A DNA stretch of 64,000 nt from Aggregatimonas sangjinii (lineage in GTDB: Bacteria; Bacteroidota; Bacteroidia; Flavobacteriales; Flavobacteriaceae). Location: positions 1,623,001-1,687,000 of the forward strand of contig NZ_CP040710.1 of the NCBI RefSeq assembly GCF_005943945.1, given 5' to 3'. The notes under the pieces are model-generated. The model worked only from the letters and a program-made list of their open reading frames with translations. It searched no databases and was not told where the DNA came from. Of this stretch, positions 1-8,081 are shown in pieces (the first letter of the stretch is position 1; every line of letters begins with the position of its first letter). A program made the translations under genes and the position numbers.

Positions 1-1603
1 TGAATCCTGCGGTCGCGGAAACGTTATGATAATCGAAGACAGGGTTCGTCAAAAGCTGGGTACCGAGGTCTTCTATCACAAATTCCCCAAAATCGGTGTC
101 GTAGTTTCGTTCTTCCCAGCGGGATACCCGATAGAATTTTTTGGCATCCATTCGATTGAAATCGTATCGAACGCCTCCCTCAAGAAACCAATCGGTACCA
201 AGGCGCAGTTCGGAAACTGCAAAAATTCCAAAATCATAGCGGTCATAATCGGGAATCAATCGTTTTACTCCCGTGTCCGGATTGGCAAAATTCGATTGTA
301 TGCGCCCCAGGAGACCTATTTTGACGTCCAGTTCTTGTCGGGCATCCAACTGCATGTCTGTCGAAATGGTATGTGTGGTCAATTGCAAATCCAAGGCAGG
401 TTTGTCGGCATCCTCACCGACCCGTACATCGTATTCGAACCTTCTGTTTTTTTGAAAATCGTATTGAAAGGTCGCTTTTCCCAATCCTTCGAAACGCCTG
501 TAATAATTGAGCTTTGCCAAATGATGGGAAACTTCTTGATTGGGCCTGATGATGTCGTAGGTAAAATCGTTTACGACGTTGGGTTCCTTACTGTTTATCG
601 CATCGATTAAATCATCTACATTACCGATGTGGGACGCTCGCAAAATACCGATATCCGCATTGAAATAGGAATAATAACCTTCCCAGCCCTGAATGAAGTC
701 ACGCTTGCCGATATTAAGGGAAATGCCGGTTTCCTGAATACCTGTGTTCGAGAGTAGGTAGTCGGGAGTTTCGAGGTCTCCCAAGCGTTTGAAAGAACCT
801 TGACCTTTTAGGTAAAGTCCCGAATTGTAAGACTTGGTCAAGGTAGTCGTTATGTTTCCACCACGGCCATTTGAAAAAAGACTGATTTGAGTCTTTCCGA
901 ACAACGAGTCCGTTCGAACAATGGGTACGGGTTCTAGGACGATAACGCCTCCAATGGCATCCCCGCCGTACTCCAAGGCAGCGGCCCCTTTTATGACGCT
1001 TATTTTCTGATTGGCGTTCAAATCGACATTTGGGGCGTGTTCATCTCCCCATTCCATATCCTGCATGCGTACGTTGTTGTTCAGAACAAGTACGCGACTA
1101 CCATTCAAACCCTGTATGACAGGCTTTACAATGTTTGCACCCGTGTTTAAGGAAGATACCCCTGTAATTTTTTTCAAGGCGTCTCCAAGACTATTTCCAC
1201 TGTACTTTTCGATGTCCGCTACCGTAATGCTTTCTTCCTGTCCGGTTTTGGTGTTTTTCGCCAAATCGCCAACCACTTTTACTTCTTCCAATTCTTCTAG
1301 ATGGTGTTCCAACCTTATTTTCTGATAGGTATCACCTTCGATTGTAACCGTTACAAATTGCGACTTACATTCCGGATGGGAGACCTCCAATTCGATAATC
1401 CCGTTACACAAATTCTCAAACCTAAACTTACCCGTCGCGTTCGATGTGGTGGTCGCCGTTTTGGAAATGATACTTATGGTCGCATTTTGCAAAGGGGTGT
1501 TGTCGTGAAAATCAACGATTTCACCTAACAGAATTTGAGCGCATTCCTGGCTCTGCAAATTGCTCGCCAGCAAAGCGAACAACAGGACTATAAAAAATCT
1601 CAT
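1..1603 (-). CDS. TonB-dependent outer-membrane receptor, partial (C-terminus beyond window)
   Basis: The frame is open without a stop from an ATG at 1603 to the window edge, giving 534 residues of the N-terminal part. A signal peptide (about residues 1-19) is followed by a carboxypeptidase-regulatory-like beta-sandwich (about 24-105) and a TonB plug domain (about 115-220) with the usual 'VLVLNNN' and 'EYGGDAIGGVI' type motifs, then the start of a beta-barrel. The family imports ligands across the outer membrane using TonB energy. The plug motif WGDEHAP resembles those of metal-related receptors such as ZnuD-like proteins, so a metal or metal-chelate substrate is a guess. A small Cys/His-bearing gene lies 68 bp upstream on the same strand and is probably co-transcribed. 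No SusD partner is visible. Confidence 0.9.
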   Translation of the reverse strand, partial: MRFFIVLLFALLASNLQSQECAQILLGEIVDFHDNTPLQNATISIISKTATTTSNATGKFRFENLCNGIIELEVSHPECKSQFVTVTIEGDTYQKIRLEHHLEELEEVKVVGDLAKNTKTGQEESITVADIEKYSGNSLGDALKKITGVSSLNTGANIVKPVIQGLNGSRVLVLNNNVRMQDMEWGDEHAPNVDLNANQKISVIKGAAALEYGGDAIGGVIVLEPVPIVRTDSLFGKTQISLFSNGRGGNITTTLTKSYNSGLYLKGQGSFKRLGDLETPDYLLSNTGIQETGISLNIGKRDFIQGWEGYYSYFNADIGILRASHIGNVDDLIDAINSKEPNVVNDFTYDIIRPNQEVSHHLAKLNYYRRFEGLGKATFQYDFQKNRRFEYDVRVGEDADKPALDLQLTTHTISTDMQLDARQELDVKIGLLGRIQSNFANPDTGVKRLIPDYDRYDFGIFAVSELRLGTDWFLEGGVRYDFNRMDAKKFYRVSRWEERNYDTDFGEFVIEDLGTQLLTNPVFDYHNVSATAGF

Positions 1604-1671
1604 GAATTGGTATTACGCTTGTTTATGCCAATAAATGAATCATTGGCAACCTCTTTTTCTGGGTACTTGAA

Positions 1672-1977
1672 TCAACCAGTACAAGGAGGAGGCCTGCTAA
1701 AAGGCCGATAGCGCAAATGAAAGGAAGTGAAAGTAGGGATTTGACGTATAGGTGATTTCAATTCAAAGAAATCGAACGAAACAGTATCATTGAAAACCGT
1801 TTCAGTAAAAACATAATCGGTATTTTGATTCTCGATTGCAACATCGCAGATGCTACAGTTTTCGATAGCATCAGTAGAAGAACCTTCATGCGTGTATACA
1901 TGTAAAGCCGCTACCTTAAAAAGGAGTAAGGCGAACAGGAAGAAAGAAATACTATGTAAACCGATTTTAGTCTTCAC
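1672..1977 (-). CDS. Small exported or membrane-anchored protein, probable partner of the TonB receptor
   Basis: 101 residues. The N-terminus has a hydrophobic segment (about residues 8-26) that could be a signal peptide or anchor. It is followed by HVYTHE and a CSICD motif (Cys-x-x-Cys) and ends with an Arg/Pro-rich tail (RPFSRPPP). Short proteins of this kind, with His and paired Cys near the N-terminus and a Pro-rich end, often precede TonB receptors in Flavobacteriaceae. That co-occurrence and the Cys/His content suggest metal handling, but this is inference and no enzymatic domain is recognised. It probably forms a two-gene operon with the receptor whose start is 68 bp downstream. Confidence 0.7.
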   Translation of the reverse strand: MKTKIGLHSISFFLFALLLFKVAALHVYTHEGSSTDAIENCSICDVAIENQNTDYVFTETVFNDTVSFDFFELKSPIRQIPTFTSFHLRYRPFSRPPPCTG

Positions 1978-2088
1978 GCGGTGAAATTAAGCAAAGAATC
2001 CGATTTTAGTGTTAAGAAAAACATAAGAGCATTATTTGGCGTAAAATTTCAAGACCATTCCGCATTGGGTAGAAAACCAAGAGACGCA

Positions 2089-2412
2089 CTATTTTTTCGA
2101 AAACAGGAAACTAAGGCCCATTCGGGAAAGCATCTTCTTTTCAAAGTTCCAAAAGAAGCGAAATTGGCCGAAAAGCCATCCGTAAACCACGAGTAGCACT
2201 TGGTAAAAAGGGAAAATCAACAATAGGCGCAACGTCCAATACAGAAAGCCACCCCACCAAGACTCGGGGAACGTCTCCCTCGCCATCCCGATCCACGCTA
2301 AAAAAGGCTTGGCTACATATACCGATGAGGAGCCCGTAATGGCGAATACGACGCAAATAACAACAACTTGCAGATTGGAATCAATGCCCCAACGCTCTTT
2401 TAGTTTTTCCAT
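2089..2412 (-). CDS. Small membrane protein, DUF6787-like
   Basis: 107 residues with two strongly hydrophobic segments (about 17-40 and 58-82) and a basic C-terminus. The N-terminal MEKLKERWGI followed by a hydrophobic stretch and 'AKPFL' matches a small Bacteroidota family that I recall as DUF6787; no function is known to me. It would sit in the inner membrane. A strong -7 promoter element lies at 2541-2548 on the same strand, giving a 5' leader of about 120 nt that can fold into nested hairpins. No gene lies within 100 bp downstream on this strand. Confidence 0.7.
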   Translation of the reverse strand: MEKLKERWGIDSNLQVVVICVVFAITGSSSVYVAKPFLAWIGMARETFPESWWGGFLYWTLRLLLIFPFYQVLLVVYGWLFGQFRFFWNFEKKMLSRMGLSFLFSKK

Positions 2413-2444
2413 AGCTAATGATACTGGATAATCTGAATTTGAAA

Positions 2445-2521
2445 CTGCCTATTCAATAGGCAGGCCTGCTGGTCCTGCAAGCGGGTTTCTCCTCGGACAG
2501 AGAAACCGATTTGAAGCTTGC
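2445..2521 (-). other. Structured 5' leader: nested hairpins upstream of the DUF6787-like gene
   Basis: Three inverted repeats are visible. An outer helix pairs gcaagc (2477-2482) with gcttgc (2516-2521). Inside it, ggtttctc (2484-2491) pairs with gagaaacc (2500-2507). A separate 9-bp stem ctgcctatt / aataggcag lies at 2445-2463 with a one-base loop. All fall between the inferred transcription start near 2535 and the start codon at 2412, so they would be in the mRNA leader. The same bases could instead be an intergenic repeat remnant. No known riboswitch was recognised. Confidence 0.4.
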
Positions 2522-2540
2522 CCGGGGATTATTTTGTCTG

Positions 2541-2548
2541 CAAAGATA
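2541..2548 (-). promoter_or_regulatory. Bacteroidota -7 promoter element for the DUF6787-like gene
   Basis: On the minus strand this reads TATCTTTG, a perfect match to TAnnTTTG. A TTTA at 2570-2567 lies 18 bp further upstream and could serve as the -33 element. Transcription would start near 2535. Confidence 0.55.
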
Positions 2549-2552
2549 TGCC

Positions 2553-3011
2553 TTAAAGGCGAGGTGTAAAAGTCCCCAAACGCTGCCTGTATTTGCGCTG
2601 GAAATAGACGAAATAGTTGTAGAGTTTATAGTTTACCTCATAGCCGTAGTCGATATCCGGTCTATAGTCGATTTGCAATTCATAGAGATTGGGATTGAAT
2701 TGGTTGGGCTGCAGTACGCGTTGGTTCCAGCTAATGACCCAGATTTGGTTTCTGGCCTCTAAAAACGATTGCGAGTAATACCCTTCGGGTCGCGCTACGC
2801 TCAGTAGCCAATAGTTGAAACCAGGTTCTATGATAATAATTTCATATTCGGTCTTATCGCTGGAAATTTCGATGGTGTCGCCTTCTACCTGTTGAAAGGC
2901 CTTTTGTTCTTCATCGGAGATGGCAATTGCCTGTTTACTGCTATTACATCCGACGACACATATAAAAAGGAGGGAGCATATTGCTATTGCGGCAAAGAGT
3001 TTCTTTATCAT
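2553..3011 (-). CDS. DUF6146-family lipoprotein
   Basis: 152 residues from an ATG at 3011 (MIKKLF...). The N-terminus is a lipoprotein signal with a lipobox ending in VVGC. The body carries the family hallmark EIIIIEPGFNYWL, then 'EGYYSQSFLEARN' and a Tyr/Asn/Gln-rich C-terminal half ending in a YFVYFQRKYRQRL-type helix. This matches DUF6146, a Bacteroidota family of unknown function, and it is probably attached to the outer or inner membrane by lipid. A longer reading with an ATG at 3041 is possible, but that codon lies inside the hairpin of a terminator (3027-3057), so 3011 is preferred. Confidence 0.8.
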   Translation of the reverse strand: MIKKLFAAIAICSLLFICVVGCNSSKQAIAISDEEQKAFQQVEGDTIEISSDKTEYEIIIIEPGFNYWLLSVARPEGYYSQSFLEARNQIWVISWNQRVLQPNQFNPNLYELQIDYRPDIDYGYEVNYKLYNYFVYFQRKYRQRLGTFTPRL

Positions 3012-3026
3012 TATAGGAAGGTACGA

Positions 3027-3057
3027 AAAAAGCCGTTTCATCAGTGAAACGGCTTTT
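3027..3057 (-). terminator. Intrinsic terminator hairpin
   Basis: A 13-bp stem, aaaagccgtttca paired with tgaaacggctttt, has a short loop. On the minus strand it is followed by a T-run (six Ts), so it is a good rho-independent terminator for transcription arriving from the DUF937 gene. It is nearly symmetrical and could work in both directions. It ends only 16 bp before the DUF6146 start codon. Confidence 0.75.
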
Positions 3058-3066
3058 ACTATAGAT

Positions 3067-3238
3067 GAACTCGTCTTGAGTTCATCTTTTACCTACCCCC
3101 GAAGCGTCGGGGACACATTTTATGCCCTAATTTCGTCTTTTTCTCCCATCGTAGCTATGGCTATGCTGCTCAAAAAAGCTATCATTAGACCACAAAAGCC
3201 GCAAATCTCGGTTCCAAACATGAACTCAAGACGAGTTC
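3067..3238. repeat. 172-bp intergenic segment bounded by perfect 19-bp inverted repeats
   Basis: The left end (3067-3085) reads gaactcgtcttgagttcat and the right end (3220-3238) is its exact reverse complement. Each arm is itself a small hairpin (gaactc/gagttc). Between them is a cccc...gggg hairpin near 3097-3112 and no open reading frame. This looks like a non-autonomous, MITE-like repeat or a transcribed structured RNA; I cannot tell which from one copy. It occupies the whole spacer between the DUF937 and DUF6146 genes. Confidence 0.5.
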
Positions 3239-3253
3239 GTTTTAAAAATACGT

Positions 3254-3886
3254 TTATTTTCCGAACAAGCCGCCCAAAAGACCGCCGATACCACCTTGCT
3301 TTCCGCCAAGTGCCATGCCTGCGATATCATCTAATACACTACCGTCTCCATCCGAATCCAGGAACGATTCGATCAACGACTGTTGTTTTTGACCCCCATC
3401 GTCGCCACCCAACATACCACCGAGCAAACTGCCCAGTCCGTTAGAATCGGATATATTCTGTTGTCTGGTCTGCTTTCCGAGATATCCCATAATCAGGGGA
3501 GCCGCCACTTGCAATACAGTAGCCACTGTACCTGCGTCCATTCCCGATCTTTTACTAAGCGCATTTTCTACCTGTGGTTGTTTTCCTCCCAGTACGTGAC
3601 CCAATATTCCCGCGCCGTCTTGCTTCACGGATTGATCGACACCGCCTCCGAAAAGTCCACCTAAATTATCGAGAATACCTCCGTCGTGTTTGTTCGAAAG
3701 GGCGCTCATTAAACCTTGCGCTCCTTGGGGTGTGGCTGCATTTTTTCGCATCGCACCCATTAATACCGGTAGTGCCATACTCAGCACGCTTCCTGCCTGA
3801 TCGGTCGATTTCCCTGTTTCCTGGGCTACCCCGCTTATCAGTTGCTTGCCCATTGGGCTATTCAATAAATCCAATATTCCTGCCAT
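3254..3886 (-). CDS. DUF937 (YidB-like) family protein
   Basis: 210 residues, beginning MAGILDLLNSPMGKQLI. The family signature is visible: an N-terminal helical part with 'VLSMALPVLMGAMRKNA', a glycine-rich GGILDNLGGLFGGG linker, a repeat of the helical motif ('TVLQVAAPLIMGYLGKQT') and a Gly-rich tail (GGLLGGLFGK). DUF937 proteins are small cytoplasmic proteins of unknown function. It lies downstream of serA on the same strand, after a 146-bp gap, and is followed by an inverted-repeat spacer and terminator. The start is the only sensible Met. Confidence 0.85.
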   Translation of the reverse strand: MAGILDLLNSPMGKQLISGVAQETGKSTDQAGSVLSMALPVLMGAMRKNAATPQGAQGLMSALSNKHDGGILDNLGGLFGGGVDQSVKQDGAGILGHVLGGKQPQVENALSKRSGMDAGTVATVLQVAAPLIMGYLGKQTRQQNISDSNGLGSLLGGMLGGDDGGQKQQSLIESFLDSDGDGSVLDDIAGMALGGKQGGIGGLLGGLFGK

Positions 3887-4032
3887 TATATTATAGTGTT
3901 AAATGATTAGATACGTAATGTACGAAAAAGAATCAACTCGATACCCAAGGTCGACTTTTCTTTACCGTATGGAGCCTTCTACCATAAAATAGCACTATGT
4001 GCGGCCGTGTCAGAGGATTTTGGGACGATTGT

Positions 4033-4983
4033 CTACCCGAGCAGGGCAATGATTTGCGTAGCCAGTTCGGTCCCTATTCGATCTTGTGCTTCCAAGGTAG
4101 CAGCGCCAATGTGTGGCGTCAACGAAATTTTCGGATGCATTAGAATTTTGATTTCAGGTTTTGGTTCGGACTCGAATACATCTAACCCGGCGAACGCGAC
4201 TTTACCGCTTTCCAAGGCATCGACCAAGGCCACTTCGTCAATAACACCGCCACGAGCGGCGTTAACAATACCTACTCCCGGTTTCATCACTTTTAATTCG
4301 GGCTTGCCGATGACGTATTCTTTTTGCGCAGGAACGTGAAGGGTGATGAAATCGGCCTCCTGTAAAAGAAGGTCCTTATCCAAAGATTCGAAATCAAAGG
4401 TAGTTTTCCGACCATCAAAGAATTGCAGGTCTATCGAAGCCTTTTCTAAAAACGGATCAAAATAAATGACTTTCATCCCAACGCCCAGGGCGATTTTCGC
4501 AGTGGCACGACCGATTCTTCCAAAGCCTATAACACCTATAGTCTTACCTCGAAGTTCGGAACCGGCGGCATACGATTTCTTCAGTTGTTTAAAATTACTA
4601 TCACCTTCCAGGGGCATGTTCCGATTGGCATCATAAAGGTACCGCACACCTCCAAAAAGGTGGGCAAAGACCAATTCGGCAACAGATTCAGAGGACGCCG
4701 CAGGAGTGTTGATGACATGAAGGCCTTTTTGTTTTGCATAATCTACGTCAATATTGTCCATACCTACACCACCGCGTCCGATCAATCGTAGTGTAGGGCA
4801 TTGGTCGATCAATTCTTTGCGTACTTTGGTCGCACTGCGCACCAACAGTCCGACGATTTCGTTGTCGTTGATAAACTTGACAAGCTGCTCTTGGGCAACA
4901 TGCGTCGTGTTCACCTCAAAACCGGCTTTTTTCAAAGCGGAAATGCCACTTGCCGCTATACCGTCGTTTGCTAAAATTGTCAT
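4033..4983 (-). CDS. serA: D-3-phosphoglycerate dehydrogenase (short form)
   Basis: 316 residues of the D-isomer-specific 2-hydroxyacid dehydrogenase family. It has the Rossmann motif GFGRIGRATA near residue 150, the catalytic Arg region NAARGGVIDE and the catalytic His in TPHIGAAT. There is no C-terminal ACT domain, so it is the short, probably serine-insensitive form. It oxidises 3-phosphoglycerate to 3-phosphohydroxypyruvate, the first step of serine synthesis. The assignment to this substrate is supported by serC starting the pair 39 bp upstream on the same strand; without that, another 2-hydroxyacid dehydrogenase would be possible. Confidence 0.9.
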   Translation of the reverse strand: MTILANDGIAASGISALKKAGFEVNTTHVAQEQLVKFINDNEIVGLLVRSATKVRKELIDQCPTLRLIGRGGVGMDNIDVDYAKQKGLHVINTPAASSESVAELVFAHLFGGVRYLYDANRNMPLEGDSNFKQLKKSYAAGSELRGKTIGVIGFGRIGRATAKIALGVGMKVIYFDPFLEKASIDLQFFDGRKTTFDFESLDKDLLLQEADFITLHVPAQKEYVIGKPELKVMKPGVGIVNAARGGVIDEVALVDALESGKVAFAGLDVFESEPKPEIKILMHPKISLTPHIGAATLEAQDRIGTELATQIIALLG

Positions 4984-5022
4984 TGCATTAGGGAATATTA
5001 ATTCGTATTCGTAGCGTCCTGG

Positions 5023-6087
5023 CTACCCTTTTCGTTCCATTTCGCTCATGACATCCACCAAAACACCAACACTATCCAAAGAAAGTGCATTGTACATAGA
5101 TGCTCGGTATCCTCCGACGGAGCGGTGACCGTTTAACCCGTTTATTCCTGCTTCTTTGAGCAATTCGTCAAAGGTTTCCTTTAGATCCTCATCGGTAAGG
5201 TTAAAGGTGGCGTTCATGTTCGAACGATCTTCTTTTTGCGCATAGCCATCGAAAACCGGATTTAAATCGATTTCCGAATAGAGCAATTGTGCCTTCTTCT
5301 CGTTGATTTTTTCGATTTCTGGAATACCTCCTAGATTTTTCAGCCATTCCATCGTCAGCATGGATACATAGACCGAAAAAACAGCGGGGGTATTGAACAT
5401 GCTATCTTTTGAAATGTGTACTTTATAATCGAGCATAGAAGGAATCTGTCTGGAAACCTTCCCAAGAATCGCCTCTTTGACCACCACCAGGGTTGTTCCT
5501 GCAGGACCCATGTTTTTCTGGGCGCCGGCGTAAATCAAATCAAATTGTGAAAAATCGAGTTGTCGCGAAAAGATATCGGAGCTCATATCGCACACAAGCG
5601 AGGTGTTCGCTTTTGGGAATTTTTTGATCTGTGTTCCGAAAATCGTATTGTTGGAAGTCAAGTGTAGGTAATCCAATCCGTCGGGAACGATATAGCCCTT
5701 GGGAATGTAATTGAAGTTTTCGTCTTTTGAGGAGCCTACTTCTACGATTTCCCCGAACAATTTAGCCTCTTTGATGGCTTTATCACTCCAAGTACCGGTA
5801 TTTAGATAGCCCGCCTTCTTTTCGAGTAGGTTATAAGCAACCATTAAAAACTCCAAGCTGGCACCGCCATGAAGAAATAAGGCTTTATAGCCCTGATCTT
5901 CAAGACCGAGAAGTTCTAGGGCCAGTGCTTGCGCTTTTTCCATAACAGCAACGAAATCTTTACTACGATGCGAAATCTCGACCAGGGACAAGCCTAGTCC
6001 ATTGAAATCTAAAATAGCTTCGGATGCTTTCTGAAGTACTTCTTGGGGTAAAATGCAAGGTCCTGCACTAAAATTATGCTTTTTCAT
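5023..6087 (-). CDS. serC: Phosphoserine aminotransferase
   Basis: 354 residues from the ATG at 6087 (MKKHNFSAGPCILP), the normal start for the family. A longer frame begins at 6177 but adds 30 residues with no family match. The PLP enzyme converts 3-phosphohydroxypyruvate and glutamate to phosphoserine. Visible motifs are HGGASLEF near the N-terminus, the 'YAGAQKNMGPAG' segment containing the PLP-binding lysine, and 'NGHRSVGGYRASMYNA' at the C-terminus. It forms an operon with serA, with 39 bp between them. The LuxC-like reductase gene lies 108 bp upstream on the same strand. Confidence 0.95.
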   Translation of the reverse strand: MKKHNFSAGPCILPQEVLQKASEAILDFNGLGLSLVEISHRSKDFVAVMEKAQALALELLGLEDQGYKALFLHGGASLEFLMVAYNLLEKKAGYLNTGTWSDKAIKEAKLFGEIVEVGSSKDENFNYIPKGYIVPDGLDYLHLTSNNTIFGTQIKKFPKANTSLVCDMSSDIFSRQLDFSQFDLIYAGAQKNMGPAGTTLVVVKEAILGKVSRQIPSMLDYKVHISKDSMFNTPAVFSVYVSMLTMEWLKNLGGIPEIEKINEKKAQLLYSEIDLNPVFDGYAQKEDRSNMNATFNLTDEDLKETFDELLKEAGINGLNGHRSVGGYRASMYNALSLDSVGVLVDVMSEMERKG

Positions 6088-6195
6088 TTGTGTGGCGTTA
6101 GTGAACCGGCGATATGCCAGATCCGGAAATTTCAATAAGGTGTCAAAGGTCATAAAAATCCTGCGAAAGATGGTCACTCAAATTATATAATTCCG

Positions 6196-7242
6196 TTATA
6201 TTTTCAACAGGAAATCAACAGTGTCGACACCATCTGCGTAATCGGATAGCGAAGGGGTCTGTGTCGTTCCGAATTCGATTTCATCGGGGAGGAATCCGTT
6301 TGAAACAATACATTGCAATAGGTCCGCATCGTTTTCGAGCCTGGTTTTAAGGGTTTGTGGGTCTGAATACCGCTCGTAAAAAAGGGAGGCAATCGGGGAG
6401 GAATAGCTCTCGTCTTCTTTCAGAATCAGAAATCCGTTGTCTAAAATCTTGAATTCGGACATCAGATAAACGGCCTTGTTGTAGTCGTAATTGTTGGAAT
6501 ATTTAAGCTGTTCGATTATGGGATGGAATTTGTACAGTGCCTTAAAAAGAACATCAAAATCGTAATCTTCCGGTACGAAAATCTTGGCTACGCTTCTGCA
6601 GCCCAGGCCATAATATCTAAAGATGTCTTCTCCCAAGGCTCGTAGTTGGCCTTCGCTTTCATTTCCCCTAAGCACCGCTATCGAATTCCTGTTTTTGCGG
6701 ATGATATGCGGACCCTTACCAAAATAGTATTCAAAATAGCGAGCGGTGTTATTGCTACCGGTAGCGATAACCGCATCAAAGCCTTCCATCTTTGTTTCGG
6801 TTATCGAAATCCGTTCTTGTAATGATGGTTCAAATGAAATTAGATAATCCATTATAAATCTGAACAGTACATTGTCATTTGAAGAAAGCTTAATGAGTGC
6901 CGTGTGGCCAGTCAACATAATTGACAAAAAATCATGAAACCCCACCAGTGGTATATTCCCGGCCATAATCAAAGCAACGGTCTTGGCCGATTTTTCAGTA
7001 CTGTTTTTCGGGTATTCGGTAAGCCATGCGGAAAGCTTTTCCTCGGTCAGTACCGCGCCCCAACTTTTGAATGCGAACAAAACATTTTCCGGATCGAACC
7101 AACCATTTTTGTGTTTTGCAAGAGCTATCGCGGCATTTGCTTTGTCATTCCATTCCGTTTCCGTGGAATCGTCATTGCAGAATGCCCTTAAAAAACCGCC
7201 AAGTTTTAGGAATGCGTTAAATGTTTTGTTATGGTCGCTCAT
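6196..7242 (-). CDS. Acyl-CoA reductase, LuxC-like
   Basis: 348 residues from the ATG at 7242 (MSDHNKTFNAFLKLGG). A frame extending to 7350 would run through the promoter region and is not used. The protein has aldehyde-dehydrogenase/LuxC features: IMAGNIPLVGFHDF (nucleotide site), GSNNTARYFEYYFG and the probable catalytic Cys in YYGLGCRSVAKIF. The family reduces activated fatty acids or related acyl groups to aldehydes using NAD(P)H. The gene is followed by serC and is divergent from a ferredoxin, an order I recognise as common in Flavobacteriaceae. Its physiological substrate is unknown. Confidence 0.85.
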   Translation of the reverse strand: MSDHNKTFNAFLKLGGFLRAFCNDDSTETEWNDKANAAIALAKHKNGWFDPENVLFAFKSWGAVLTEEKLSAWLTEYPKNSTEKSAKTVALIMAGNIPLVGFHDFLSIMLTGHTALIKLSSNDNVLFRFIMDYLISFEPSLQERISITETKMEGFDAVIATGSNNTARYFEYYFGKGPHIIRKNRNSIAVLRGNESEGQLRALGEDIFRYYGLGCRSVAKIFVPEDYDFDVLFKALYKFHPIIEQLKYSNNYDYNKAVYLMSEFKILDNGFLILKEDESYSSPIASLFYERYSDPQTLKTRLENDADLLQCIVSNGFLPDEIEFGTTQTPSLSDYADGVDTVDFLLKI

Positions 7243-7245
7243 ATA

Positions 7246-7287
7246 TTTGTCCAAAATTGTATTCCGCTTTACCTTTGCGCAAAAATA
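7246..7287. promoter_or_regulatory. Divergent, back-to-back promoter region (acyl-CoA reductase / ferredoxin)
   Basis: Plus strand: TTTG at 7246-7249, 20 bp, then TACCTTTG at 7270-7277, both perfect Bacteroidota elements. Minus strand: TATTTTTG read from 7287 to 7280, also a perfect -7 match. The two -7 elements are separated by two bases. The plus-strand transcript would have a leader of about 170 nt before the ferredoxin ATG; the minus-strand leader to 7242 would be about 30 nt. Confidence 0.55.
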
Positions 7288-7452
7288 GGGATACTGAATT
7301 GATTTTTGATACGTTAGGAATATGGATGCAATTCGAACTAATGAGAACAACTAGCTGTCCCCTAGCAAAAGTAATTTAGTTAAATCGAACATGCGAAGGA
7401 AGCTGTTCCATGCCAGAACAGACCCCGAAACAGGTTAAGTACAAGGAAAATT

Positions 7453-7806
7453 ATGGCGATTATTATAACAGACGAATGTATCAATTGCGGCGCTTGCGAG
7501 CCCGAATGTCCCAATACTGCGATATACGAAGGAGCCGATGAATGGCGCTATAGCGATGGCACATCCTTGAAGGGAGAGGTAGTATTGCCTGATGGCAAAG
7601 CTGTTAACGCCGATGAGGTTCAAGAACCGATCAGTGACGAGATCTATTATATTTCCCCCGATAAATGTACGGAGTGTATGGGTTTTCATGAAGAGCCACA
7701 ATGTGCCGCCGTATGCCCTGTAGACTGTTGTGTGCCTGATGAGGATCGGGTAGAGAGCGAAGAGACGCTCTTGGGAAAACAGGCGTTTATGCATCCGGAG
7801 GGTTAG
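7453..7806 (+). CDS. 4Fe-4S dicluster ferredoxin
   Basis: 117 residues. The first cluster motif is [12 protein letters not shown] (residues about 9-20) and the second is [22 protein letters not shown], with an insertion between the second and third Cys as in the Azotobacter-type 2[4Fe-4S] ferredoxins. It is a soluble cytoplasmic electron carrier. The divergent neighbour is an acyl-CoA reductase, and this pairing is frequent in Flavobacteriaceae, so electron supply for lipid metabolism is possible but unproven. No other redox gene is adjacent. Confidence 0.93.
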   Translation: MAIIITDECINCGACEPECPNTAIYEGADEWRYSDGTSLKGEVVLPDGKAVNADEVQEPISDEIYYISPDKCTECMGFHEEPQCAAVCPVDCCVPDEDRVESEETLLGKQAFMHPEG

Positions 7807-8081
7807 GTCATTTAGAGTGCTCTTCCGATTCTATGGAATATCGTACGAAATCCTGGATTTCAATATTACCCATAGGACATACCATTAAATTTAAGAACCT
7901 TGATATTCTTTCGTTCAGGGTGATATTATCTGTATTTGACACCAACCATAAATTTTTCTTAATGCCGCTTCGGTATTGTATAATTTTAGTTTGTTTATTC
8001 CGTTAGTGACCAAGGTGTTGTGGCTAAATTGAAAATATGTTTCAAGCAGTTCCGTCACCCTGTAGTATCTAAAGTAGTGGA

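Noticed and set aside
1981-2196. Plus-strand frame overlapping the 3' end of the DUF6787-like gene
   Set aside because: It is antisense to a gene that matches a known family and has a promoter; its composition looks like a reverse reading.
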